From positions 237,659 through 301,658 of the forward strand of contig JAXMKZ010000005.1 of assembly GCA_034370385.1 (NCBI GenBank): a DNA stretch of 64,000 bases, in the 5' to 3' direction. Shown in pieces: positions 17,289 through 26,800 of this stretch. The notes beneath the pieces are model-generated. The model did not search any database. It was not told the DNA's origin and saw only the letters and a program-made list of their open reading frames with translations. Source of the stretch: Coriobacteriia bacterium. Its GTDB lineage: Bacteria > Actinomycetota > Coriobacteriia > Anaerosomatales > PHET01. Position 1 is the first letter of the stretch; the number at the start of each line of letters is the position of its first letter. A program made the translations under genes and the position numbers.

Positions 17289-17540
17289 ACACCGCAGCCC
17301 GTTGTGCGGACGAATGAGTGAGAGCACGAAGGACGTGAGGGAAGAGGGCATCATCGGCCCAGCCACCCCTCCGAAGAGTCCCCCGCCAGGAACGCGCGGA
17401 GAGCGCGGATCGGAAGCGGGTCGGTCCCGGACCGGTATCCCGGGAAACGAGGCTCGCAGCGCCGCAGACCGCGGCTCGGGCGAGCGAAGATAGGTGGTAC
17501 CGCGACGCCCCCTCGCCCTATCAGGCCGAGGGGGCTTTTT
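17289..17540 (+). ncRNA. T-box leader (tRNA-sensing riboswitch) with terminator
   Basis: The T-box core GATAGGTGGTACCGCGA is at 17489-17505, matching the universal AGGTGGTACCGCG element; its TGGT would pair with an ACCA tRNA end. It is followed by an intrinsic terminator: GCCCCCTCG (from 17507) pairs with CGAGGGGGC and is followed by TTTTT (17536-17540). The upstream 200 bases hold several hairpins and an AGTGAGAG segment that could be part of stem I. I could not place the specifier codon with confidence. It precedes an aminotransferase and D-Ala-D-Ala ligase, so read-through when a tRNA is uncharged should raise both. Confidence 0.88.
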
Positions 17541-17584
17541 GTGTTCCGGGCGCTGATGGGCGCCCGAAGGGGTAGGTGTTGGTC

Positions 17585-18856
17585 ATGGGTACCGCACGGG
17601 TAGTCTTCGATCGATGGGGTGACAGGTACGCCTCGCGGTTAGCGGGAGTGCGCTCGAGCGCCGTACGCGACCTGTTCGCGGCAGCGTCTCGCCCGGACAT
17701 GATCTCGTTTGCCGGTGGCATGCCGGAGGTGTCGCAGGTCCCCGCCTCTGCCGTCGCGCGCGCGGCGCACGACGCGATGCTGCATCAGGGTACGCAAGCG
17801 CTCCAATACGGGTCGAGCGAAGGGCGCCTTGAGACGCGCGCGCTCATCGTCGAGCTGATGGCAGAGAGCGGCGTGCGAGTGAGCACCGATGACGTCGTGG
17901 TGACGGCGGGAGCTCAGCAGGCGCTCGACCTGCTGGCCAAGACATTCATCGACCCGGGCGACGTGATCATCACCGAGGGACCCACGTATCTGGGTGCGCT
18001 CCAGGCATTCTCGGCGTATCAGCCGGACATCCATTGCGTTGCGCTCGACCGTGACGGGATGCGCATGGACCTGCTCGAAGCCGAGCTGAGGCAGCTCGGT
18101 CCGCGCGGCGCGAAGTTCATCTACACGATTCCGAACTTCCAGAATCCCGGCGGGGTCACGATGAGCGCGGAGCGCCGCCGCCGCCTGCTCGAGCTCTCGC
18201 GCGAGTACGACATCCCCGTGGTCGAGGACGATCCGTACGGGCGCCTGAGGTTTGAGGGCGGTCACGTGAAGGCGTTGCGCGCTCTTGACGACGAAGTCAT
18301 CTACCTCGGCACCTTCAGCAAGATCTTCGCACCGGGGCTGCGGTTGGGATGGGTCGTCGCGCCGCACCCGATCCTCACCAAACTACTGCTGGTGAAGCAG
18401 GGAGCGGATCTGTGCGGCAGCAACTTCGCGCAGGTGACAGCCGAGCGCTACTTCTCGGGAACACGATGGCGGCGCGTTCTGCAGGGGCTGACGGCGACCT
18501 ACTCCGAGCGCCGCGACGCCATGCTGGCGGCACTCGACGAGCATTTCCCGCCCGAGGCGGTCTGGACGCGCCCGGAGGGCGGCTTCTTCGTCTGGGTGGA
18601 GTTGCCGCCGTACGTAGACTGCCAGAACATGCTGGCCGAGGCGGTCGAGCACGGCGTGGCATTCGTGCCGGGAGACGGCTTCTACCCCGATGGTCGCGGC
18701 CGCAACTGCATGCGTCTGGCGTTCTGCTACGCCGAGCCGACGGCCATCGAGGAGGGCATCCGTCGGCTTGGTGAGGTGCTGGAGGACAGGTTGGAGCTCT
18801 ACCGAGCGTTCATCGCCGCCGGCGCCCTCGAAGCGCCCACGACCGACGCGGCATGA
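17585..18856 (+). CDS. PLP-dependent aminotransferase, fold type I (LysN-like group)
   Basis: About 423 residues. The PLP lysine is in GTFSKIFAPGLRLGW (about 245). Other family motifs are GGMPEVSQVP near the N-terminus, GAQQALDLLAK, PNFQNPGG, VEDDPYGRLRF and RPEGGFFVWVELP. This is the class I/II group that includes 2-aminoadipate aminotransferases and MocR catalytic domains; there is no N-terminal GntR domain. The amino-acid substrate cannot be read from sequence. GTG 17576 or ATG 17585 could be the start. Expression is controlled by the T-box leader and it leads into ddl 55 bases later. Confidence 0.85.
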   Translation: MGTARVVFDRWGDRYASRLAGVRSSAVRDLFAAASRPDMISFAGGMPEVSQVPASAVARAAHDAMLHQGTQALQYGSSEGRLETRALIVELMAESGVRVSTDDVVVTAGAQQALDLLAKTFIDPGDVIITEGPTYLGALQAFSAYQPDIHCVALDRDGMRMDLLEAELRQLGPRGAKFIYTIPNFQNPGGVTMSAERRRRLLELSREYDIPVVEDDPYGRLRFEGGHVKALRALDDEVIYLGTFSKIFAPGLRLGWVVAPHPILTKLLLVKQGADLCGSNFAQVTAERYFSGTRWRRVLQGLTATYSERRDAMLAALDEHFPPEAVWTRPEGGFFVWVELPPYVDCQNMLAEAVEHGVAFVPGDGFYPDGRGRNCMRLAFCYAEPTAIEEGIRRLGEVLEDRLELYRAFIAAGALEAPTTDAA

Positions 18857-18911
18857 GCCGCAGATAACGATTCGCACACCGGCTGGGAAGTCATCAGGAG
18901 GAATCAGAACG

Positions 18912-19877
18912 ATGAAGCACAAGATCGCGGTTCTGATGGGGGGTCGATCGCTTGAGCGCGAGGTCTCGCTCGCAAGCGGCAAGCGCGTGTGCGAGGCCCT
19001 GGAGGCGGCCGGGTATATCGTCTTGGCGCTGGACGTGACGGCCGACCTCGTATCGACGCTCAGGTCAGAGCGGCCGGATGCCGCCTACATCGCGCTGCAC
19101 GGCAAGTACGGCGAGGACGGCACCATCCAAGAGCTGCTCGAGTTCCTGTCTATCCCCTATACGGGGCCAGGCGTCGTCTCATGTGCCCTGTCGTGGGACA
19201 AGTCAGTCACCAAGCATCTGCTGGCGGAGAATGGGCTCGCCACTCCGCAGTGGATCACGCTGACCGCTGACGCATTCAAGCAGATGGGGGCGGCCACGGC
19301 GGTCGACCTGATGGGAGCGGCCGTGGGCGGGTACCCGGTGGCCGTGAAGCCGGCGCGGCAGGGCTCGGCGCTTGGATTCTTGCGCGTGGACGAGGAGGCG
19401 CGACTTGCCGAAGCGCTTCTCGACGCTCTGTCGTACGACACTGCGGTGATCGTCGAGCGGTGGATCGACGGGACCGAACTCGCGGTCAGCGTACTCGGCG
19501 ACGGCGAGGGCGCCGAGGTTCTTCCGGCGGTCGAGATTGCTCCCAAGTCGGGCACATACGACTTCTCGGCCCGCTATGCCGAGGGCGAGACGGACTTCTT
19601 CGTGCCGGCCCGCCTCGAGGAGCCGGTGCTCGCCGAGGCGGCGCGTGTCGCGGCGAAGGTGCACTCGCTGCTCCGGTGCCGCGATGTGAGCCGCGTCGAC
19701 CTCATCGTCGATGCCGCGGGGACGCCGTGGGTTCTGGAGGCCAATACGTCGCCCGGAATGACGGAGACCTCGCTCCTCCCGATGGCTGCAGCAGCAGCAG
19801 GCATGTCCTTCCAAGATGTGGTATCAAGAGTGACTGAGGCTGCGCTTACTCGAGGGGAATCGGGTATAGAGTACTAG
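18912..19877 (+). CDS. ddl: D-alanine--D-alanine ligase
   Basis: 321 residues, normal length. Family motifs are MGGRSLEREVSLASGK at the N-terminus, ALHGKYGEDGTIQ, the ATP-grasp core (VAVKPARQGSALGF), and the C-terminal LEANTSPGMTETSLLP that holds the magnesium ligands. It joins two D-Ala for peptidoglycan in the cytoplasm. The ATG at 18912 has an AGGAGGA site. It follows the T-box-controlled aminotransferase in the same direction, so its expression may also depend on a tRNA charging signal. Confidence 0.93.
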   Translation: MKHKIAVLMGGRSLEREVSLASGKRVCEALEAAGYIVLALDVTADLVSTLRSERPDAAYIALHGKYGEDGTIQELLEFLSIPYTGPGVVSCALSWDKSVTKHLLAENGLATPQWITLTADAFKQMGAATAVDLMGAAVGGYPVAVKPARQGSALGFLRVDEEARLAEALLDALSYDTAVIVERWIDGTELAVSVLGDGEGAEVLPAVEIAPKSGTYDFSARYAEGETDFFVPARLEEPVLAEAARVAAKVHSLLRCRDVSRVDLIVDAAGTPWVLEANTSPGMTETSLLPMAAAAAGMSFQDVVSRVTEAALTRGESGIEY

Positions 19878-19880
19878 TGA

Positions 19881-19906
19881 GGCCCGGCAGGCACGAGAGC
19901 CGGGCC
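19881..19906 (+). terminator. Strong hairpin after ddl
   Basis: GGCCCGGC (19881-19888) pairs perfectly with GCCGGGCC (19899-19906) four bases after the ddl stop. There is no T-tract, so it may be a factor-assisted terminator or an RNA-end stabiliser. Confidence 0.45.
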
Positions 19907-19955
19907 GGGTGCGCTTCATCGGAATCAGCTGCATCGAATACGGAGGTGCGTGACC

Positions 19956-20474
19956 ATGTACGACTATCGCCGCGGGGGTTCGGTCTTTGGCGCGTTTCTG
20001 CTGGGCGGTCTGGTGGGGGCCGTCCTGGGCCTGCTGTTCGCCCCGCGCTCAGGCAAAGAGACGCGCGAGATAATCACGGCTCGGGCTGAGGAGTACTGGG
20101 GCGAGGGGCTCGAGATGTATGAGTCCGGACGCGAGAAGGTGACCGAAGCCTACTCCAGCGGCAAGGAGAAGGTCGTCGAGTCGAGCGAACAGCTGCGCGG
20201 CAAGATCGACGAGGCCCGTGGCCGGCTGCAGGAGCAGGTTGCCAAGTCCGCTGAGATCGGCCGCGACAAGGTCGCCGGCGCGGTTCCCGTGGTCAAGGAC
20301 GCCGTCGACAAGGCTGCGGATGCGACCAAGAGCGGCGTCGAGGTAGCAGGCGTGAAGACGGCGGAAACCCTCGACTTCGTGGCCAAGAAGGCGCAGGGAA
20401 GCGCGGCGCCCGAGGCGACGTTGGGCGCCGATGAGTTCCTCGCTGGCGCGGCGGATTCCAAGCCCGAGGCGTAG
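19956..20474 (+). CDS. YtxH domain protein
   Basis: 172 residues. The N-terminal glycine-rich membrane helix and the LLFAPRSGKETRE motif are the YtxH signature. The rest is an alternating Lys/Glu/Ala helix, probably amphipathic and coiled. GTG 19950 is in frame, but the GGAGG site fits the ATG at 19956 better. The family is a membrane-anchored stress-associated protein of unknown biochemical role. It stands between two hairpins, so it is probably a separate transcript. Confidence 0.85.
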   Translation: MYDYRRGGSVFGAFLLGGLVGAVLGLLFAPRSGKETREIITARAEEYWGEGLEMYESGREKVTEAYSSGKEKVVESSEQLRGKIDEARGRLQEQVAKSAEIGRDKVAGAVPVVKDAVDKAADATKSGVEVAGVKTAETLDFVAKKAQGSAAPEATLGADEFLAGAADSKPEA

Positions 20475-20498
20475 GCGCTTCGAAAACCTGTAACATCG

Positions 20499-20531
20499 AA
20501 GGCCGGTCCCGGGCGCAGGGGGGCCGGCCTT
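20499..20531 (+). terminator. Hairpin between YtxH and PRC-barrel genes
   Basis: AAGGCCGG (20499-20506) pairs with CCGGCCTT (20524-20531), with additional inner C/G pairing. The following bases are not T-rich. Confidence 0.45.
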
Positions 20532-20564
20532 GCTGTCTGAGTGGCACCCGTGGAGGTCGCAAGC

Positions 20565-21293
20565 GTGCGTTCGCTCATAGAAATCGGCAGACTCCCGGTG
20601 GTCAATGAGGCCGGCAAGCGCATCGGTCGTGTGCTGGATGTGCTGTTCGCGCCTGAGGGTGCGCGGGTCATCGGCTTTGCCGTTGCGCGGCCGCGCATCC
20701 TGATGCTGCTGGACCGCAAGGATCTCTATCTTGCGTTGGACCGTGCCACGCTGGAGCCCGACCGAGTCGTGGCGGCCAGGGGAGCGGCCTCATGGGGCCG
20801 CAGCGCCGCAGCCCGCACGGGAATCTCGTGGGACGATTCGGTCATCTGGGTCGGCATGCCCGTGCGGTCCGAATCCGGTGCGTCACTGGGGACGGTGCGC
20901 GACGGGCTCTTCGACCCGCAGACGGGTCAGCTGGATGCGATCGGTCTGACCGGTGGGATCGCGGCTGACATCGCGGTGGGAGTTCGCGACCTTCCGGTCG
21001 AGGTGGTCAGGGGGTTCGATGGGCAAGCCGTCGTGCTCTCTGATGACGCCGCTGACACCGACACCTCCGGCGGCGCCGCTGCTGCGGCAGGGCGCGGGGT
21101 GGCCGTGGCCAAGAAGACCGGAAGCGATCTAGGCAAGCAGGCAACGGGCGCCGCTCGGACCGCCGCGGTCTATGGGGCATCCGCCGTCCGAGCGGCCGCG
21201 AAGAGCGAGACAGGCAAGAAGACCATAGGCTGGTTCAAGTCCATCAAGGACGAGGTCGTCGACGCGATGGGTGATCCTGACGATGACGCGTAG
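20565..21293 (+). CDS. PRC-barrel domain protein
   Basis: 242 residues. Two PRC-barrel units are visible: RLPVVNEAGKRIGRVLDVLF (about 8-27) and MPVRSESGASLGTVRDGLFD (about 103-122), followed by an Ala/Gly/Lys-rich tail ending in an acidic motif. The GTG at 20565 is preferred because GGAGG lies 8 bases before it; an earlier GTG at 20541 has no such site. PRC barrels are small beta folds used in RNA processing, photosynthesis and surface adaptors; the role here is unknown. The last 11 bases overlap the GNAT gene. Confidence 0.75.
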   Translation: MRSLIEIGRLPVVNEAGKRIGRVLDVLFAPEGARVIGFAVARPRILMLLDRKDLYLALDRATLEPDRVVAARGAASWGRSAAARTGISWDDSVIWVGMPVRSESGASLGTVRDGLFDPQTGQLDAIGLTGGIAADIAVGVRDLPVEVVRGFDGQAVVLSDDAADTDTSGGAAAAAGRGVAVAKKTGSDLGKQATGAARTAAVYGASAVRAAAKSETGKKTIGWFKSIKDEVVDAMGDPDDDA

Positions 21294-21921
21294 ACTGCGC
21301 CCACTCGAGTTCGCCGACCTTGCTCGCCTGCCCGGTGAGTGCGGCGGCTGTGTGTTCTGGGAGTCCGCAGGAGAGCGCGAGCGGGTCTGCGGTTCCGTCC
21401 TGGATGTAGAGCTCGCACAGGCATGGCAGCGGCGCGTGACTGACGAGTGGGGTGACTGCGGACGCGTGGCCTACGAGGACAACGACGTTCTCGGTTTTAT
21501 CAAGTACGCGCCAAGTGGCTACTTTCCGCAGGCGGCAGCGTTTCGGGCTGCTCCGAAGGACCCGGTTGTGCCGCTTATCGCATGCATGCACGTCGCGCCG
21601 GAGGCGCGCCAGCACGGGTTGGGGACGCTGTTGCTGCGTTCGGCTCTGAGGGATCTGGCTGTGCGAGGAGAGAGGCGCGTGGAATGCATCGGCAGCGTGC
21701 GGAAACCCGCGGTGCTCGAGGCTTCGCCCTTTCTGGGGGTCGACTTCCTGCTTCGCAACGGGTTCACTGTGGTTACTCCCGACCCGGAATACCCCCTGCT
21801 CAAGCTCGACCTGCGCTCACTTGCCATGATCACGGAGAACCTGGAGGTCGTCTTCGATTCCCTCAGGTTCCCGACGCGCGTGCCGAAACGAGAGCCCGCC
21901 ACCTGGATGAAGGGACGCTAG
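21283..21921 (+). CDS. GNAT-family N-acetyltransferase
   Basis: About 212 residues. The acetyl-CoA motif is MHVAPEARQHGLGTLLLRSAL (Q/R-x-x-G-x-G/A form). The N-terminal CGGCVFWES cysteine pair belongs to an actinobacterial subgroup of this family. An ATG at 21283 or GTG at 21271 could start it; both overlap the PRC gene and neither has a strong ribosome site, which suggests coupling. The acceptor substrate is unknown. It is immediately followed by the YbaK gene. Confidence 0.75.
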   Translation: MTRRLRPLEFADLARLPGECGGCVFWESAGERERVCGSVLDVELAQAWQRRVTDEWGDCGRVAYEDNDVLGFIKYAPSGYFPQAAAFRAAPKDPVVPLIACMHVAPEARQHGLGTLLLRSALRDLAVRGERRVECIGSVRKPAVLEASPFLGVDFLLRNGFTVVTPDPEYPLLKLDLRSLAMITENLEVVFDSLRFPTRVPKREPATWMKGR

Positions 21922-22407
21922 GTGTCTGATTCACCGAAGAGGACCAGTTCGCGCGAACGGGTCAAGACGTTCCTCGAGGCGCACGGGCTTGCCGAGGGCT
22001 TGACCGAGTTCGCTCAGTCGACCAAGACCGCCGCCGAAGCAGCGGAGGCCATGGGCTGCGAGCTCGGGCAGATCGTGAAGTCGCTCGTCGTCACCGTTGA
22101 CGGCAGCCCGGTACTGGCGCTGGTAGCGGGAGACCGACGGGGCGACCTCGTGGCGATTGCGGCTGAGTCTGGCGGCACCAAGGCGCGCATGGCCGACGCC
22201 GACACGGTTCGGGCGGCAACAGGGTACGCCATCGGCGGCGTTTCGCCGTTCGATCTTCCCGCGCAGCTGCCGGTGCTCATCGATGACTCGCTTGCGCGCT
22301 TTGACGTGGTGTTTCCGGCTGCCGGAACGCCTACGTCGATGGTGCGCTTGGCGCGCGCGGACCTGGAGGCCGTGGTGGTCGGTCGAGTGGCACGTATCTC
22401 GCAGTGA
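21922..22407 (+). CDS. YbaK/EbsC-type aminoacyl-tRNA deacylase
   Basis: 161 residues covering the YbaK/aa-tRNA editing domain: CELGQIVKSLVVTVDG (about 45) with the conserved lysine, and GYAIGGVSPFDLP (about 97) with the GG-x-S/P-P-F/G motif of the family. The enzymes hydrolyse mischarged aminoacyl-tRNA such as Cys-tRNA-Pro. GTG start directly after the GNAT stop. Confidence 0.85.
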   Translation: MSDSPKRTSSRERVKTFLEAHGLAEGLTEFAQSTKTAAEAAEAMGCELGQIVKSLVVTVDGSPVLALVAGDRRGDLVAIAAESGGTKARMADADTVRAATGYAIGGVSPFDLPAQLPVLIDDSLARFDVVFPAAGTPTSMVRLARADLEAVVVGRVARISQ

Positions 22408-22453
22408 TTTTCTAGGATGCATTCGCGACGCAAGGGGAGGAACGTTTCGCCCA

Positions 22454-23641
22454 GTGCCTTACTATTTCGTTGAGAAACCTCGCAGAGCACGCCTGACGAT
22501 GACCGTCGTGCTGGTCGGTATGGGCGTGGTGGCCGTGGCCGCCGCAGCGGCGAGCTTCGCGCTGGCGCGTCCGGTGACGGTCGCGGTCGACGGAGTGAAG
22601 CGCCAGGTCGAGCCGGGGATGACGGTTGCCATGCTCGAGTCCGCGGGAGCCTTCAAAGCTGCGCCGGGAGACCTGCTCGCGGTCAACGGCAGCATCGCCG
22701 AGACAGCGGCCGGGGCACCTCCGCGCATCTTGCGCAACGGTCAGCCGGCCAATCCGGCAGAGAGGCTGGTCCGCGGTGACGTGCTCGTGAGTCGGCGCGG
22801 CGCTGACGTACCCGAGTCGCTCGAGGAGACGACGGTGCCGATCGACTTTCCCACGCGCGTGGAAGGGAAGGGCTCGCTCTCCGAGGTGAGCCGGGAGGGA
22901 AAGCCGGGGATGCGGCTGGTCAAGCGAGGAGTAGTGTCGCGCATCGAGTTGGAGAGCGTCGTCCTCACCGAGCCGGTGGCGCAGGTGGTCACACGATTCA
23001 CGCCGCGCCCGGGTTCGAAACTCGTGGCGCTCACCTTTGACGATGGCCCGTGGCCCACCCATACGGACCAAGTGCTCAGGGCGCTCAAGAAGGCTGACGT
23101 TCCGGCGACGTTCTTCCTGCTGGGCGGCAACGTGAAGCGCTACCCGGCGATGGCTCGCCGTATCGCCTCCGAGGGGCACCTTTTGGCCAGTCACTCATTG
23201 GGCCACAAGGATTTCGCACGCAGCACGCCCGCCCAGATTCGGCGTGAGGTCAACGGCGGACGCAATGCCATCAAGAAGGCGACGGGGGTCACCACCAACT
23301 GGATCAGGCCCCCGTATGGAGCCATGGACGAAGCGGCGTGGAAGGTGGTGCGCCGCAGTGGCGGGCGTGTCGTGATGTGGGATGTCGACAGCAACGACTG
23401 GCGCAAGCCCGGCGCGGGCAACATCGTGAACACGGTGGTCAAGAACACGCGCCCCGGGTCGATCGTGCTCCTGCATGACGGCGGCGGGGATAGAGCGCAG
23501 ACCGCAGCCGCCATCCCCGGAATCGTGAAGAAACTCAAGGCGAAGGGCTACACGTTCGTCACCGTTGAGGGCCTCGTTTCGGCCAGGGGCGTGGCCAAGG
23601 CTCCGGCTACCAAAGCGGCTGAAGAGAATCGCCCGAAGTAG
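22454..23641 (+). CDS. Membrane-anchored polysaccharide deacetylase (NodB domain)
   Basis: 395 residues. One membrane helix near the N-terminus (MTVVLVGMGVVAVAAAAASF) anchors an extracytoplasmic region: an ubiquitin-like or G5-like segment with VDGVKRQVEPGMTVAML, then the NodB fold. Catalytic motifs are TFDDGPWPTHT, SHSLGHKDF (H-x-x-x-H metal pair), RPPYGAMD, DVDSNDWRKPG and ILLHDGGG-type (VLLHDGGGDR). It should deacetylate peptidoglycan or another cell-wall polysaccharide. GTG at 22454 with AGGGGAGG 13 bases upstream. Confidence 0.87.
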   Translation: MPYYFVEKPRRARLTMTVVLVGMGVVAVAAAAASFALARPVTVAVDGVKRQVEPGMTVAMLESAGAFKAAPGDLLAVNGSIAETAAGAPPRILRNGQPANPAERLVRGDVLVSRRGADVPESLEETTVPIDFPTRVEGKGSLSEVSREGKPGMRLVKRGVVSRIELESVVLTEPVAQVVTRFTPRPGSKLVALTFDDGPWPTHTDQVLRALKKADVPATFFLLGGNVKRYPAMARRIASEGHLLASHSLGHKDFARSTPAQIRREVNGGRNAIKKATGVTTNWIRPPYGAMDEAAWKVVRRSGGRVVMWDVDSNDWRKPGAGNIVNTVVKNTRPGSIVLLHDGGGDRAQTAAAIPGIVKKLKAKGYTFVTVEGLVSARGVAKAPATKAAEENRPK

Positions 23642-23827
23642 CGCCCCCCAATCTTCCGCCGCTCATCCCCCCATAGCGTAACCCGTCCGTATTCTTCGCC
23701 GTTCGGCGTCGAAATGCGACCGCTTAGAACAGCGACCTGTGCTCGTGCGCGCGTGCGCACGATACTGAAGGGTGGAGCTATGCCCGAATGAACGCTCGCG
23801 GTTGACCGCGGGTGGAGGGAGCGCGTC

Positions 23828-26800
23828 TTGAATCGAGCACGCCGTAGTCCGATTGCGCCCGTATCCCGACTCGCTCGATTCGCCCTCGCTTGGGTGATTG
23901 CGACTTCGTCGGTGGTCATGCCGGTCCTGACCCCGGCACCGGTCGCCGTCGCCGCACCGAGCGTCGCACTCTCCGCATCGGTGCCCGACGCCCTTCTCGG
24001 CGATCAGGTCACCGTCCGTGTCACCGTCACCAACGACACGAGCGACACCGCGATCACGGCCAAGGGCTACAACCTCGACATCGCGGCGTCGTTCGACTCC
24101 AGCCTGACGAGCCCGAACGGCCAGGTCACGTTCGTGTCCGCATCGGACGGTTCGGGTGCGCAAGTGCCCGTTGGCAATGTGCTCGACCCGGTCACGGGGA
24201 TTCGCTCACTCACTTTCACGAACCTCAAGGACCTCGCGTACGGCGAGTCGTACTCGCTGAACCTCGTGCTCGACACAGCCGGCGACCCGACGTGGGAGGT
24301 CGGCCAGAAGATACTCGGAGCGTTCTCGGCCACGCTGTACCAGAGCCCGACGGGCGTGGGTCCGGTTGTTGGTGCGGCTGCGGCGAGTGGCACGCTCGTG
24401 CCGCTGAGCCTCACGAAGTCGGCGAACCAGTCGACCGCCCTCGACCAGGCCAGCGGCACGCAGACGAGGACGTTCACCCACACAGTGGTCGTCCAGAACA
24501 ACTACGTGCGTCCGACGGCGAGCGTCGTTATGACCGACGTCGTGCCCGACGGGATTGAGTATCTCGGCATGGTGTCCGGCCCCGCACCGGACGCCGGGTT
24601 CCCGACGACGAACACCGTGACCGGCGAGAAGACACTGCGCTGGACACTCGGCACGTTCGCGCCCGGCCAGAACACGACGATCGTCTATCAGACGGGCATC
24701 CGCTACGACTGGTACGGCACAGCGAACGGCGGCACGAACCGCCCTCACGACTCGGCGCTCGTGCCGACCGGCACGGCGATCCCGAACCATACCCAGCTCC
24801 AGAACCGCGTTGACTTGGACGCGCGCTACCGGGGGACACTGCCCGCGACCATCTCGGTGGTCGCTTCGGACACGGCGCAGGTCCGGAGCGCCTACGTCAC
24901 CTTGGCGAAGACGGGCGGACCTGGAACGGTCGGGTACAGCGATGAAGTGACGTTCGACCTCACCCTGTACGCGAGCCAGTACTACTCGAGTGACGGTATT
25001 GAGATCCGCGATACGTTGCCCGACGGACTGACGTTCACGACAGCGACAGTGGCTCCCTCGACGGTCACGACGTTCGCCGACGGAACCACGCTGCTGACCT
25101 GGCTCCCCAGTGTCGTCGGCACGCTGGCGGCGTCTACGGACTACACGATTCAAGTCAAGGCGACCGTCGACAAGACGTGGCAGGGTGCCGGTGGGCCGGC
25201 CGGCGAGCCGATCAGGGCGAACGACGGGTTCACAAACCGCGTCGAGTTCGACGGGACGTGGCACGACGAGTACTACCCCGCGCGTACCTTGGCGGAGACC
25301 ATCATCAACGAGGCCTCGGTCCCCATGGGTACGGGTCTGCCCGAGATCGCGAAGGACGTCTACGACCCTGCGGCCGGAACGTGGTCGAAGGCGACGAGCG
25401 CGACCGTCGGCGACGTGCTCACCTTCCGTGTGCGCTTCAACACCGACGACGGGGCAACAGCTCTGCGTGACGACATCACGATGGGCTACACCGAGGTCAC
25501 CGATTGGTTGCCGCCGGGACTCGCCTTCAACAACGACGCCGCCATAACCCGCTCGCCGGACACTTCATTCAGCGTGCCTTCAACCGGCACGCCCCGGCCG
25601 CTCAACCTCGACTCTCCCGACTTGGTGACCCTCGCAGGTCTCGACGGCGTGCAGTGGTTCTTGGGCGACGTGGGCGAGGACGCGTGGTGGGAGGCGACGT
25701 TCTCTGCGACGGTCACCGACACCGTCGGCGTGCAGGACGGCGTGGTGGATACCAACTACTGGAAGCTCACCGGCCTCGATACCAGCGGCCAGACCTACTC
25801 GAAGCGCGACGCGAATACCATCTCGTACCAGCTGCCGGACCTCACGCTGACGAAGACGGCACCGGCTGCGCCGGCGTTTCTCCTTCCCGGCGTGCCCGCG
25901 GCGTACACGATCTCGGTGACGAACACGGCGTTGGAAGCCGCGCGTGATGTCGCGATAGTCGACACGCTACCCGTCGGCATGCGCGAGACCTCGCCAACCG
26001 TGACCTCGGTGCTGCGCGGCGGCGTGCCGCTGGTCCAGGGTGTGGACTACAAGGTCGCGCCGTACGATCCGGTCACAGGCGTTCTGGCCTTCGACTTCTT
26101 CGATACTGCCGCACCGGCCGTGGACACGTCGTTGCCGGGCGGATCCAACTTCGTGATCACGTACTCGGCTGCGGTGGATCAGGGCGTTGGTGCCGGCACG
26201 TCGCTGACGAACACCGCGTCGGTCAGCTACTCGACGCAGAATGTGGGTGGGCGCAGGGTCGAGCTCACGGGCAACCCGGCGGACCTGAACACGGATGTGT
26301 CGACGAAGCAGGTGCAGCTCGTCACGATCGTCAAAGGAATTGAACCACCCGGCAACCGCACGGTCGGCGACACGATCTCGTACAACATGACGATGACGGT
26401 CCCGCCTGGGACGCGGGCGTACTGGCCGTCTCTTCGTGACGTCTTCACGCGTGATGGCGTCCAGTACGTACCGTTGTCGAGCACGCTCGTGACGGTTTCG
26501 GGGAACCCGCCCTCGCCGGCGAGCTTCGTGACGCTGCCCGAGCCAGCGATCATCACCACCGCGGGCACACCTTCGACGCGTCTGGACTGGAACCTCAACA
26601 CGATCGACAACTCGGGGACCGCGACTCCCTACGTGTTCGCGCTGAAGTTCCAGGTTGTCTACACAGGACGGCTCGACAACGGCAACGCGGAGATGGTGAT
26701 CGCCAACACGGGGTCTACGGACAACAACCTGTCGAACACCGGCAGTGTGCGCTGGAACACCGTGGATGCGGGCCCGGGTGCCACCAATCAGACCGCTTCG

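Noticed and set aside
17302..17493. Small plus-strand frame upstream of the aminotransferase
   Set aside because: It lies wholly inside the T-box leader and has no ribosome site.
23642..23827. Intergenic stretch before the giant gene, with a GTGCGC-rich palindrome near 23745-23762
   Set aside because: Looked for riboswitch or operator signatures and found none that match a known class; GC-rich palindromes are common here.
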